From contig JAFGUR010000166.1 in assembly GCA_016938425.1 (NCBI GenBank), positions 1 to 18,343 on the forward strand: DNA of 18,343 nt, written 5' to 3'. Under the pieces are notes generated by a model. The model was given only the letters and a program-made list of their open reading frames with translations. It was not told the DNA's origin and made no database searches. Shown piece by piece: positions 7,555-15,168 of the stretch (position 1 is its first letter; each line of letters opens with the position of its first letter). Source of the DNA: Fusobacteriaceae bacterium (lineage in GTDB: Bacteria; Fusobacteriota; Fusobacteriia; Fusobacteriales; Fusobacteriaceae). A program made the translations under genes and the position numbers.

Positions 7555-8073
7555 TTACCTGTATTTTTTTAATTTTCCAAAAAATGTTTCAATTCCCAAT
7601 TTCATATGATAAAGCTCGTTTAATTTTTCTATAGAAAATTCATCCTTTGATAAGTATTTAACTAAAATCTCATATTGATCTGTAGCTATAGGAAATCTAA
7701 ATATTCTAAAATTCATAGGATAAGTTTCTTTTTATTCATAGGGTAGATAATAAAAATTACTATTTTCAGGTAAAAATTATAATTTCATTTGTTATTTTTT
7801 ATCTATTTTGTTTTTATTCTTGTGATTAAAAGGCTCTTCATCAAATATTTCTGTCTTTGGCAAAACAAAAGAAGAAGAAATACTTATGCTTTTAATTTCT
7901 TTTAGTAAAATAAAATAGTTTTAGTCTTTTTCTTTTACAATTTCAAAGGTATTATAGTTTTCATAATTTCGATTACAAACTATAATAATTTTTCTTTCAA
8001 CGTTAAAATTTTCAGCTATGTTTTTGATAATGCTTTCTAGTTTATTCTTTACAGTTTTTACATTCTTATTCAT
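7555..8073 (-). pseudogene. Truncated IS4-family transposase remnant
   Basis: One continuous minus-strand frame of 173 codons has four internal TAA stops. It starts at an ATG preceded by AAGGAAG. The beginning (KIIIVCNRNYENYNTFEIVKEK) resembles the segment around the second catalytic Asp of IS4-type transposases, with a Cys-Asn where Asp-Arg is expected. The end (NFRIFRFPIATDQYEILVKYL, then ELYHMKLGIETFFGKLK) matches the region around the catalytic Glu and the Y-x2-R/K...E...K signature. The N-terminal domain with the first Asp is absent. Missing parts, stops and lost residues rule out activity. Decay has been by point mutation rather than frameshift, unlike the IS5 remnant. No element ends could be fixed. 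This remnant explains most of the gap between the flavoprotein and the AraC gene. Confidence 0.78.
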
Positions 8074-8162
8074 TTATGAACTTCCTTAAAAAATATATTT
8101 ATACATAAGGATTTCGCTAGAAAATTCTATAAATTTGTCAAGAATTATTTTAAAAAATTGAA

Positions 8163-8209
8163 AAAAAGAACAGGTATGCTTTTAACATAATCTGTTCTTT
8201 GTTTTTTTT
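8163..8209. terminator. Bidirectional terminator downstream of the AraC gene
   Basis: AAAGAACAG (8165-8173) pairs with CTGTTCTTT (8192-8200) over an 18-nt loop. An A-run precedes it and a T-run follows (8202-8209), so it has a U-tract on both strands. It lies 20 bp beyond the stop of the minus-strand AraC gene and would also insulate the sugar locus from plus-strand transcription. Confidence 0.75.
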
Positions 8210-8229
8210 CTTAACTTAATGATATTGGG

Positions 8230-9420
8230 TTAAAGGCTCTTCCTTTTTCTTCTATATTCGCTAGGTGTTTCTCCATATTCTCTACGAAATTGTTTTGTAA
8301 AATAGTTTGCATCATGAATTCCTATTTTTGAACTAATATCCTGAATAGATAACTTGCTACTGGAAAGGAGCCATGTTGCATGCTGCATGCGTTCTTTTCT
8401 TAAATATTGTCCAGGAGTTATTCCTGTTTCTTTACGAAATTGACTTATAAGATGGTTGACTGTTACATCAAGTTCATCTGCTAAACTAGATATGATGATT
8501 TCATTTTGATACATATGCTCAATGTGATAAATACAGCTTAAGACGAGACTACTATATTTTTTATTTTTAAATGAATGAATTGTATTACAATAAGCTTGTA
8601 TTAATCTTTCATGTTCTTTATTTATTTCTTCAATATTTTTTGAATGACGGATAATTTTTGCACTTTGACTAGTCAACCAATCGCTAAGTTCTGCAGGGAG
8701 ACCAGTTTGCATTCCAGCAATACGGATTATAGTTCGAGTTACTGCTGCTGATATCCTTGCATTTTCCATAGTATATCCAATAGTATGCTTCAAGTAGTCT
8801 ACAGATTTATGTAATTCACGCCAATTTCTCAATGCTTCCAAACGCTTTCCACATTTGATATTTTCCATAAATTCATATTCTATCTTATATCGTTCTTGAA
8901 CTAGAGAGGAATAAGGTTTATAAGTGTTAAATTCATTTACTATGTCACATTCATTAGTATTATAATGAAGATGTAAAGCTGTATGGGGTAAACTATCTTT
9001 TGATGTATATTTTACAAGACACTGAACTAAGTGCATAATATAACTTTCAGAACTTATAGCAAATTTGCTTCGGTATATTAATACTTCTTTTGCAGGTAGA
9101 TTAATTAAATTGTTTTGTTTTACAATGGTTTTATAGTCAGTCTCAGTCAAAATCTCTGTACAATAAGGACCTATTGCAACGGGAATTTCATCAATCCATA
9201 GAAAGACAAAATAAATTCTGTAACAATCTTGATAGAATAAAACTTTTAAAGGAGAAATTGTTTGTAACAGTTGTTTTAAATAATCAGGTTGTAGATGATT
9301 CTGCTCATCATGAAATTTCCATGTATTACAGAATTCTAAATATTCGGACTCATCAGACAGAATACTAATATTAATATTAGATATGTCTTGAACAATTTGA
9401 CATAAATCAGTAAGTTTCAT
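8230..9420 (-). CDS. AraC-family transcriptional regulator of the glucuronide locus
   Basis: This is a 396-residue regulator. The last ~100 residues form the AraC double helix-turn-helix. The first helix-turn-helix is ISSLADELDVTVNHLISQFRKE, followed by GITPGQYLRKERMQHA. The second is SIQDISSKIGIHDANYFTKQF, then the signature FRREYGETPSEYRRK. The ~290-residue N-terminal part, presumably the ligand-sensing region, resembles other long AraC regulators of PTS loci but has no domain I can name. I start at ATG 9420, since GGAGGA lies 7 nt upstream. An ATG at 9435 would put that sequence inside the gene and has no ribosome-binding site of its own. The gene is divergent from a PTS permease and beta-glucuronidase across 112 bp, the usual arrangement for a local activator. 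It has an unusually high share of CGN arginine codons for this window, like its targets. Confidence 0.9.
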   Translation of the reverse strand: MKLTDLCQIVQDISNINISILSDESEYLEFCNTWKFHDEQNHLQPDYLKQLLQTISPLKVLFYQDCYRIYFVFLWIDEIPVAIGPYCTEILTETDYKTIVKQNNLINLPAKEVLIYRSKFAISSESYIMHLVQCLVKYTSKDSLPHTALHLHYNTNECDIVNEFNTYKPYSSLVQERYKIEYEFMENIKCGKRLEALRNWRELHKSVDYLKHTIGYTMENARISAAVTRTIIRIAGMQTGLPAELSDWLTSQSAKIIRHSKNIEEINKEHERLIQAYCNTIHSFKNKKYSSLVLSCIYHIEHMYQNEIIISSLADELDVTVNHLISQFRKETGITPGQYLRKERMQHATWLLSSSKLSIQDISSKIGIHDANYFTKQFRREYGETPSEYRRKRKSL

Positions 9421-9532
9421 ATTAAAATCCTCCATCTATATTAATTATGTTATAGTTTAGATGATTTTATTCTATCATACTTTTCAAATAACTGATACAC
9501 TAATATATCTCAAAAAATAGGAGGAAATTTTT
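9421..9532. promoter_or_regulatory. Divergent control region between araC-type regulator and PTS-glucuronidase operon
   Basis: This 112-bp AT-rich gap must hold both promoters. GGAGGA for the regulator (minus strand, about 9428-9433) and AGGAGG for the permease (9519-9524) are clear. A small dyad ATGAT (9461-9465) / ATCAT (9474-9478) is the only symmetric element I can point to as a candidate AraC site. No promoter with good -35 and -10 boxes and spacing is convincing, which fits activator dependence. Confidence 0.5.
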
Positions 9533-10906
9533 ATGAAAAAAGATTATAACAAATTAGCAAAAGATATTGTTGCTAATATAGGTGGAGAGGAAAATGTAAT
9601 CTCTTTAACTCATTGTATTACACGTCTTCGCTTCAAACTTAAGGATGAAGAAAAAGCAAATAAAGATGTACTAAGTGAATTGAATGGTGTTTTAAAAGTA
9701 CTTCAGTCTGGTGGTCAATACCAAATTGTAATAGGAAATGATGTAACAGATGTATTCAATGCAATAATGAATAATGGTGATACTCAGGTTATTGAAGAAG
9801 TTGAAGGAAATAAGGAAGAAAATACAACTGAAAAACGTAAAGTGAGTGCAGTATTGATAGATATAGTATCAAGTATATTTATGCCTTTTATGGGTGCATT
9901 TACAGGATGCGGTCTTTTAAAGGGATTTTTAGTATTGTTTACTACAATTGGAGTGTTGAATAAAGATAGCTCTACCTATAGTTTGCTTTATGCTGCTTCA
10001 GATTCAATTTTTTATTTTTTACCTATATTTTTAGCATATACTGCTGGTAAAAAGTTTGGTGCTAAGCCATTTATGTCAATGGTAATAGCATGTACAATGG
10101 TATATCCATCTATAGGGACAATGTTTAGTTCTAAAGAGGCAATAAGTTTTATAGGGATTCCTGTACAACTTATCCGTTACACGAGTTCAGTATTACCAAT
10201 TATAGTTGCTTGCTTTTTTCAAGCAAAATTTGAAAAATTATGTGACAAATTTATTCCTAAATTATTAAGAGGTATTTTTACACCATTACTTGTTTTAATC
10301 GTAGTTATTCCAATATCATTCATTGTAATTGGACCTATTACAGGTGCTGTTGGTGACATACTTGCAGATGGAACTCAAGTTCTTTTGAACTTTGCACCAG
10401 CAATTGCAGGATTTTTATTTGCAGCCTTATGGCCTGTAATGATTATATTTGGTGTACATTGGGCATTTATTCCAATTGTTATGAACAATTATGCAGTACT
10501 TGGATATGATAATTTACTTCCATTAACAGTGGGATGTAACTTTGGTATTGCAGCAGCTTGTTTTGCAATTTTCTTAAAAACACACAATAAAGAGTTAAAA
10601 GAGACTGCAGCACCAGCTACTATAAGTGCATTAATCGGAGGAGTTACAGAACCAGCGATATATGGAGTGTTGTTAAAATTTAAACTACCTTTTATTATAG
10701 TTTGTATTGCAAATGGTATTGGAGGAGCAATTTGTGGATTTTTCCATGTAACAAGAACGGCACAAATGACTGTAAATGTTCTTACTCTTCCAGCTGTTTA
10801 TGCAATGTATGGGCAATGGGCAATAGTATCAGTTGCTATTTCAACTATTGTTTCGTTTGCATTAGTATTTATGTTTGTAAATAAAGAAATTAATAAGGAG
10901 AAATAA
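9533..10906 (+). CDS. PTS glucose/sucrose/beta-glucoside-type permease, EIIBC
   Basis: This 457-residue protein is a phosphotransferase-system permease that imports and phosphorylates a sugar. Residues 1-~80 form the EIIB domain, with the phospho-accepting Cys28 in LTHCITRLRFKL, the signature of this superfamily. A charged linker (about 85-103) leads to the membrane EIIC domain of roughly ten hydrophobic segments. EIIC carries GGVTEPAIYG (residues 369-378), conserved near the substrate site. There is no EIIA domain, so phosphate must come from an EIIA encoded elsewhere. AGGAGG lies 8 nt before the ATG. The stop is 2 nt before the beta-glucuronidase start, so the two are cotranslated. By homology the substrate would be a beta-glucoside or disaccharide; by its partner it could be a glucuronide-containing molecule. 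EIIBC identity is firm, substrate uncertain. Confidence 0.92.
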   Translation: MKKDYNKLAKDIVANIGGEENVISLTHCITRLRFKLKDEEKANKDVLSELNGVLKVLQSGGQYQIVIGNDVTDVFNAIMNNGDTQVIEEVEGNKEENTTEKRKVSAVLIDIVSSIFMPFMGAFTGCGLLKGFLVLFTTIGVLNKDSSTYSLLYAASDSIFYFLPIFLAYTAGKKFGAKPFMSMVIACTMVYPSIGTMFSSKEAISFIGIPVQLIRYTSSVLPIIVACFFQAKFEKLCDKFIPKLLRGIFTPLLVLIVVIPISFIVIGPITGAVGDILADGTQVLLNFAPAIAGFLFAALWPVMIIFGVHWAFIPIVMNNYAVLGYDNLLPLTVGCNFGIAAACFAIFLKTHNKELKETAAPATISALIGGVTEPAIYGVLLKFKLPFIIVCIANGIGGAICGFFHVTRTAQMTVNVLTLPAVYAMYGQWAIVSVAISTIVSFALVFMFVNKEINKEK

Positions 10907-10908
10907 AT

Positions 10909-12714
10909 ATGTTAGACTATTCGGAACTATATCCAATTAATAATGAATACCGTATAACTCAAAATCTTGACGGAATGTGGTATATGCAATTTGATCAGGA
11001 ATCTAAAGGAATAGATGATGGATGGACAAATGGATTACCTAATCCTATATCTATTCCTGTACCTGCAAGTTTTGCTGATTTTTTTACGGATCATTATAGT
11101 AGAGATTATTGTGGCGATTTCTGGTATGAAAAAGATTTTTTCATATCAAAAGACTGGAAAGAAAAAGAGACATGGATACGTTTTGGAAGTATCACTCATA
11201 GAGGAACTGTTTACTGTAATGGAATTGAAATAACCAGTCATGAAGGGGGGTTTCTTCCTGTTCTTGCCAACATCACAGATGCAACAAAATACGGAGAAAT
11301 GAATAAAATTGTTGTTAAAATTAACAACGAGCTCAATGAGACAAGTCTTCCATGCGGAGCAACGAAAGTTTTTGATAATGGAAGAAAACTTGCAAAGCCA
11401 TACTTTGATTTTTTTAATTATTCTGGATTACAGCGTAGTGTATGGCTTTTGTCTATTCCTAGAGAAAATATAAAAGATTACAGTGTTGATTATGCTTTGA
11501 ATGGGAAAGATGCTGAAGTCAAGTATGAAGTTATTACTACGGGAAAAAATAAAGTAAAAGTAAAACTTTTTGATGCTGATAAAAAAATTGTAGCAGAACA
11601 AATAGGTGTTCAAGGCGTACTTCAGGTTAAAGATGCCCATTTGTGGCAAGTAAGAAATTCTTATTTATATAATATAGTCATTCAGATAATTGAAAATGAA
11701 CAGATTATTGATGAATATACTGAAAAAATAGGGATTCGTACAATACGAATTGATGGCACAAAAATATTATTGAACGAACAGCCTGTTTATTTAAAAGGAT
11801 TTGGAAAACATGAAGATTTCTCTATATTTGGAAGAGGCTTTAACTGGAGTATTGTAAAAAGAGATTTTGAATGTTTGAAATGGTCAAATGCAAATTGTTT
11901 TCGAACGAGTCATTATCCATATGCTGAGGAGTGGTATCAGTTTGCAGATGAAGAAGGATTTTTGATTATTAATGAGGTTGCTGCAGTAGGAATGATGCGT
12001 TCTACAAGAAATTTTGTTGCAGCAGGAGAAGGAGGAAATTACACATATTTTTTTGAAACACCTACAGTAGAACAGTTGAAATTATCACACGTTAGAGATG
12101 TTCAAGAGATGATTACCAGAGATAAAAATCATCCTTCAGTTATCTCTTGGAGTTTATTTAATGAGCCAGAAACAATCACGGATCATGCATACAAATATTT
12201 TAAAGATATTTTTGAGGCAGCACGTTCTTTTGATCCACAAAATCGTCCAATGACTGGGGCTTTTGAAAAAAATAGTAAGCCAGAATTGTGTAAATGTTAC
12301 CCATTATGTGATTTCATATGTCTTAATCGTTACTATGGATGGTATATTAGTGGTGGTCCAGAAATAGAAGAAGCTGAAATACTTTTTCGTGATGAGATGA
12401 ACAGGTGGGAAAAAAAGAATCTTAATATACCATTTGTATTCACAGAGTTTGGTACTGATACAATGGCAGGAATGCATAAGTTACCAAGTATAATGTGGAG
12501 TGAAGAATATCAAGTAGAATATCTTAAAATGAATTTCAAAGTATTTGATAGTTATGATTTTATACAAGGTGAATTAGCTTGGAATTTTGCCGATTTTCAG
12601 ACGACAGAAGGAATTATGAGGGTTGATGGAAATCACAAAGGAGTATTTACAAGAGATAGACAACCAAAGGCAGCAGCAGTTGTATTTAAGCACAGGTGGG
12701 AAAAGATTCTCTGA
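10909..12714 (+). CDS. uidA: Beta-glucuronidase (GH2)
   Basis: This 601-residue enzyme hydrolyses beta-D-glucuronides, releasing glucuronate and an aglycone. It aligns along its whole length with Escherichia coli UidA (603 residues): LDGMWYMQFD, GDFWYEKDF, DFFNYSGLQRSVWL, GFGKHEDF, RTSHYPYAEEW, TRDKNHPSVISWSLFNEPET, CLNRYYGWY and WNFADFQTTEGIMRV. Domains run sugar-binding jelly roll (1-~180), Ig-like sandwich (~181-275) and TIM barrel (~276-601). The acid/base is E419 in FNEPE and the nucleophile E513 in TEFGTD. The Asn-x-Lys pair N575/K577 (GNHKG), which reads the glucuronate carboxylate, is present and separates it from beta-galactosidases. There is no signal peptide, so it is cytoplasmic. 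AAGGAG lies 8 nt before the ATG. The gene is the second of a PTS operon, facing an AraC regulator. Confidence 0.96.
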   Translation: MLDYSELYPINNEYRITQNLDGMWYMQFDQESKGIDDGWTNGLPNPISIPVPASFADFFTDHYSRDYCGDFWYEKDFFISKDWKEKETWIRFGSITHRGTVYCNGIEITSHEGGFLPVLANITDATKYGEMNKIVVKINNELNETSLPCGATKVFDNGRKLAKPYFDFFNYSGLQRSVWLLSIPRENIKDYSVDYALNGKDAEVKYEVITTGKNKVKVKLFDADKKIVAEQIGVQGVLQVKDAHLWQVRNSYLYNIVIQIIENEQIIDEYTEKIGIRTIRIDGTKILLNEQPVYLKGFGKHEDFSIFGRGFNWSIVKRDFECLKWSNANCFRTSHYPYAEEWYQFADEEGFLIINEVAAVGMMRSTRNFVAAGEGGNYTYFFETPTVEQLKLSHVRDVQEMITRDKNHPSVISWSLFNEPETITDHAYKYFKDIFEAARSFDPQNRPMTGAFEKNSKPELCKCYPLCDFICLNRYYGWYISGGPEIEEAEILFRDEMNRWEKKNLNIPFVFTEFGTDTMAGMHKLPSIMWSEEYQVEYLKMNFKVFDSYDFIQGELAWNFADFQTTEGIMRVDGNHKGVFTRDRQPKAAAVVFKHRWEKIL

Positions 12715-12756
12715 TTAGATTAGAACTAAATTTAGTAAGTAAGTAAAAATAATATT

Positions 12757-12808
12757 AAAAACTCAAAACTTCAAAAAATTATCTTAGAATTTTTGAGTTT
12801 TTTTTATT
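12757..12808 (+). terminator. Terminator of the PTS-glucuronidase operon
   Basis: AAAAACTCAAAA (12757-12768) pairs over 12 bp with its complement at 12791-12802, followed by a T-run to about 12806. It starts 43 bp after the beta-glucuronidase stop. Confidence 0.82.
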
Positions 12809-12893
12809 ATAAAACTTACATATTTTTAATAAAATATCAAGATAATTTTATAGTATATACTGAAAATAGTATGGCTTATATAAATAACATATT

Positions 12894-13055
12894 CTACAAA
12901 ATACTAATTATATCAAACTTGAAAAATTTCTCTTGCTGTATATATTTGTCCCATTCTTCAGAATAATCTTCCATTAGACTTGCTACATTTAATGAAGATT
13001 TCAAAATTAAATACAACCACTTCTTTAAAATTAAATTCAAAATTTCTAGCGACAA
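12894..13055 (-). pseudogene. Small ORF or gene remnant of unknown function
   Basis: Between the glucuronidase terminator and the efflux gene, the minus strand holds an open frame of 53 codons from TTG 13055. Its end looks protein-like (SLNVASLMEDYSEEWDKYIQ). A second coding-like stretch in another frame over the first part (ARNFEFNFKEVVVFNFE) suggests one longer gene broken by a frameshift. There is no convincing ribosome-binding site and I recognise no family. Nothing else is apparent in 12809-13069. Confidence 0.25.
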
Positions 13056-13069
13056 TGCAACTTTATAAG

Positions 13070-14302
13070 TTAATCACAACTAATGCTATCTTTTACGTAA
13101 TAATCTTTTGATTTATATATGCCTCCTTTTTTATAAACTTTGAAATAAATAAGTACTGCATTTGCCAAAAGTAAAATCCCTGTCATTATAAATACCCATC
13201 TTACACCAGCAAAAGCTGTTATTTGGCCACCAAGAATAGAACCTGAAAAAACTCCTAAATAACCAGCTGCAATGTTTATTCCAAACATTCTTCCAGTAAG
13301 GGAGTTTGGTGTAATTTTTTTTACTAAAATATTAACTGCTGGAACAAGCCCCCCCATTGTTAAGCCAAGTAAAAATCTAAGCACTATAAACTGTGAAACA
13401 TTTTTTACTAAAGCTTGTGGAATAAAGAGAAGTCCTGAAATAATTAAAGAAAATAACATTACTTTTTCTACTCCAATTTTATCACAAAGCCTTCCTAATT
13501 TTGGAGCTGATATGATATTTGCCAACCCCGATATAGAAAAAGCTAATCCTGATATTAGTGAAAGATTTTTAATATTACCACTAAGTTCTGATATGTAAAC
13601 TGTTACAATAGGTTCTACAGAATATAGTCCAACGGACATTATAAAATAAGTAAAAAATGAAATTAGAGTTAAAGATTTTTGAGGAATAGCTTCCCAAACT
13701 TCTCTTATTTTCAGTATACTCTTTTCATTTTTTTCAAAATTTTCTTTAACAAAAATTAAAGTAGTAAGAAATACAATAATTAAAGAACTTCCAATTATTA
13801 GAAATACATTTTTAAAACCGAAATTACTTTCAATAAATCCACCAACAATAGGTCCAAATAATGATCCTGCGACTCCTGCTGTAGAAAGAGTTCCCAGTGC
13901 TGCCCCTGCATTTTCTTTAGTGGTTTGAGTAGCAATTAGAGTAGTACAAGCAGTAATATATCCTGTTATAGTTCCTTGTAAAAGTCTAAGTAAAATAAGA
14001 ATATTCACAGATTTTGCATACCCCATGGCACCAATTACAAATGCCATTCCAAAACTTGCTCTAAGAAGCATGGGCTTTCTTCCTATTTTATCAGCTGCAC
14101 TTCCCCAAATAGGTGAAAAAATTGCTGAAATAATATAAGTAATTCCAAATGCTAATCCTGAATAAGATGCTATTTTAGCAGGATTATTTATTCCAAGATT
14201 TTTTATATATATAGGCAAAAGTGGTGCAATTTGGCTAAGGCTTATACTTGTAATAAAGCAACCTACCCAACATACAAATAAATTTCGTTTCCATAATTTC
14301 AT
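13070..14302 (-). CDS. MdtG-like MFS multidrug efflux transporter
   Basis: This 410-residue, 12-segment proton-driven exporter of the DHA1 type sits in the inner membrane. It aligns from end to end with Escherichia coli MdtG/YceE: WKRNLFVCWVGCFITSISLS, LIATQTTKENAGAALGTLST, GLAFSISGLANIISAPKLG, and VFIMTGILLLANAV near the end. Motif A between helices 2 and 3 is G67-x3-D71-x2-G74-R75-K76. The GPIVGG of the antiporter motif in helix 5 is at residues 150-155. In E. coli MdtG raises tolerance to fosfomycin and deoxycholate; specificity here is unknown. The ATG has GGAAG-type Shine-Dalgarno bases upstream. It diverges from a TetR gene, and its promoter spacer contains a perfect dyad, so it is almost certainly repressed by that TetR and induced by a substrate. 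Confidence 0.92.
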   Translation of the reverse strand: MKLWKRNLFVCWVGCFITSISLSQIAPLLPIYIKNLGINNPAKIASYSGLAFGITYIISAIFSPIWGSAADKIGRKPMLLRASFGMAFVIGAMGYAKSVNILILLRLLQGTITGYITACTTLIATQTTKENAGAALGTLSTAGVAGSLFGPIVGGFIESNFGFKNVFLIIGSSLIIVFLTTLIFVKENFEKNEKSILKIREVWEAIPQKSLTLISFFTYFIMSVGLYSVEPIVTVYISELSGNIKNLSLISGLAFSISGLANIISAPKLGRLCDKIGVEKVMLFSLIISGLLFIPQALVKNVSQFIVLRFLLGLTMGGLVPAVNILVKKITPNSLTGRMFGINIAAGYLGVFSGSILGGQITAFAGVRWVFIMTGILLLANAVLIYFKVYKKGGIYKSKDYYVKDSISCD

Positions 14303-14327
14303 ACTGTATCACTTCCTTTATACCAAA

Positions 14328-14356
14328 ATATTAAACTATATTTTATAGTTTGTCAA
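14328..14356 (-). promoter_or_regulatory. Efflux gene promoter
   Basis: On the minus strand, TTGACA (14356-14351) is followed by exactly 17 bp and TAATAT (14333-14328), 26 bp before the efflux gene ATG. The -35 box is a consensus match. The spacer is almost entirely occupied by the operator dyad listed next. Confidence 0.8.
14333..14351. promoter_or_regulatory. TetR operator dyad in the efflux promoter
   Basis: AAACTATATTTTATAGTTT is a perfect 8-3-8 dyad covering the spacer of the efflux promoter. A bound dimer would block RNA polymerase. Half-sites TATAGTT recur at 14364-14370 and TATAGTTT at 14428-14435, the latter just after the tetR start-point region, consistent with weaker autorepression. 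The assignment to the adjacent TetR is by position. Confidence 0.78.
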
Positions 14357-14387
14357 TATAAAATATAGTTAATAGTTTCATAATTGT

Positions 14388-14416
14388 TTGAAATTTTCTA
14401 TAAAAAATGATAAAAT
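14388..14416 (+). promoter_or_regulatory. Promoter of the efflux-linked tetR
   Basis: TTGAAA (14388-14393), a 17-bp spacer and TAAAAT (14411-14416) lie 31 bp before the tetR ATG. A half-operator TATAGTTT at 14428-14435 would overlap the start of the transcript. Confidence 0.65.
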
Positions 14417-14447
14417 TATTAAAAAGATATAGTTTAGGAGTTATTTC

Positions 14448-15008
14448 ATGGTAAAAAAAAGAAATTTGACTAAAGAAAAAATAATAGAAAAAGCTTTTGA
14501 GTTAGCTAATGAAATTACACTTGAAAATGTAACTTTTCAAAATCTTGCAGAAAGACTTAATATAAAATATCCTTCTCTTTATAATCATTTTAAAAATATG
14601 GAAGAGTTAAAAACATATATGACAATATCACTTACTAAAGATTTGAATGCAAAACTAATGGAACAACTTATTGGAATAAGTGGAGAAAATGCTATAAGGG
14701 TTTTTGCAAAAGTGTATAAAGAATTTGCATTTGACAATAGAACAGCATATTTTTTATATATTAATATCAGAAATTTAAAATCTGAAGAAGTACAAAATCT
14801 TATTAATACTACTTCAGCGATAATAAAACAAGTACTTAATTACTATGTTAAGACAGAAGATGAAATTATTCATAAAAGTAGAGCATTAAGAAGCATGCTT
14901 CATGGGTTTATTTCACTATATTTTCTTGGATATTTTAAAAATCAAGTAGATTTAGAAGAAAGCTTTAATATAATGATAGAAGATTATATTTATGGACTAA
15001 ATAGATGA
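14448..15008 (+). CDS. TetR-family repressor of the efflux pump
   Basis: This is a 186-residue TetR-type regulator. The N-terminal helix-turn-helix spans about residues 8-53 (KEKIIEKAFELANE, TFQNLAERLNIKYPSLYNHFKNMEEL), with the family's YxHF end. The rest is a helical ligand and dimer domain that resembles the WHG-type C-terminal domain, with a LRSMLHGFISLYFLGYF segment near the end. AGGAG lies 7 nt before the ATG. It diverges from the MdtG-like pump across 145 bp that contain the dyad described above, so its job is probably to keep the pump off until an exported compound binds. It is followed by its own terminator, so it is monocistronic. Family and partner are confident; the ligand is unknown. 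Confidence 0.92.
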   Translation: MVKKRNLTKEKIIEKAFELANEITLENVTFQNLAERLNIKYPSLYNHFKNMEELKTYMTISLTKDLNAKLMEQLIGISGENAIRVFAKVYKEFAFDNRTAYFLYINIRNLKSEEVQNLINTTSAIIKQVLNYYVKTEDEIIHKSRALRSMLHGFISLYFLGYFKNQVDLEESFNIMIEDYIYGLNR

Positions 15009-15014
15009 TGAAAT

Positions 15015-15068
15015 AAAAAATACAGATACCTTATAATTTTAAATTATTAAGAAATCTGTATTTTTTTA
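15015..15068 (+). terminator. Terminator after the first tetR
   Basis: AAAAAATACAGAT (15015-15027) pairs with its complement (15054-15066) over 13 bp with a 26-nt AT-rich loop, ending in a T-run. It begins 6 bp after the tetR stop and insulates the ene-reductase promoter. Confidence 0.78.
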
Positions 15069-15088
15069 TTTTTAATTTTAAGAAAATT

Positions 15089-15117
15089 TTGACATTCGGC
15101 ATATAAAGTGCTATCCT
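15089..15117 (+). promoter_or_regulatory. Promoter of the ene-reductase operon
   Basis: TTGACA (15089-15094) is followed by a 17-bp spacer and TATCCT (15112-15117). The spacer begins with TTCGGC, a half-site of the palindrome just downstream. The predicted start of transcription falls at the edge of that palindrome. Confidence 0.65.
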
Positions 15118-15124
15118 AAAATTA

Positions 15125-15140
15125 ACCGAATATATTCGGT
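15125..15140. promoter_or_regulatory. Perfect 16-bp palindrome, operator of the ene-reductase operon
   Basis: ACCGAATATATTCGGT is fully self-complementary and occupies about +1 to +17 of the predicted transcript. A half-site ATTCGG recurs at 15094-15099 in the promoter spacer, and TTATTCG lies at 15146-15152. This is ideal for roadblock repression by a dimeric regulator. The best candidate is the TetR encoded two genes on, in the same probable operon. Its CCGAA core is distinct from the TATAGTTT site of the efflux module. Confidence 0.72.
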
Positions 15141-15168
15141 GAACTTATTCGAAAATGGAGGTTTTATT

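Noticed and set aside
9421..9435. ATG 9435 as the AraC gene start
   Set aside because: The only Shine-Dalgarno sequence (GGAGGA) lies between this ATG and the one at 9420, so it serves the latter.
13062..13076. Stray iteron (TATAAGTTAAT) near the efflux gene stop
   Set aside because: It is an 11-bp core match in very AT-rich DNA, partly within coding sequence, isolated from the array, so likely chance.
13272..13598. Plus-strand ORF within the efflux gene
   Set aside because: It is antisense to the MdtG-like gene, with no ribosome-binding site and no recognisable protein features.
15139..15168. GTG 15139 as the ene-reductase start
   Set aside because: It falls within the operator palindrome, near the predicted transcription start, without a ribosome-binding site. 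TTG 15169 has GGAGG 7 nt upstream.
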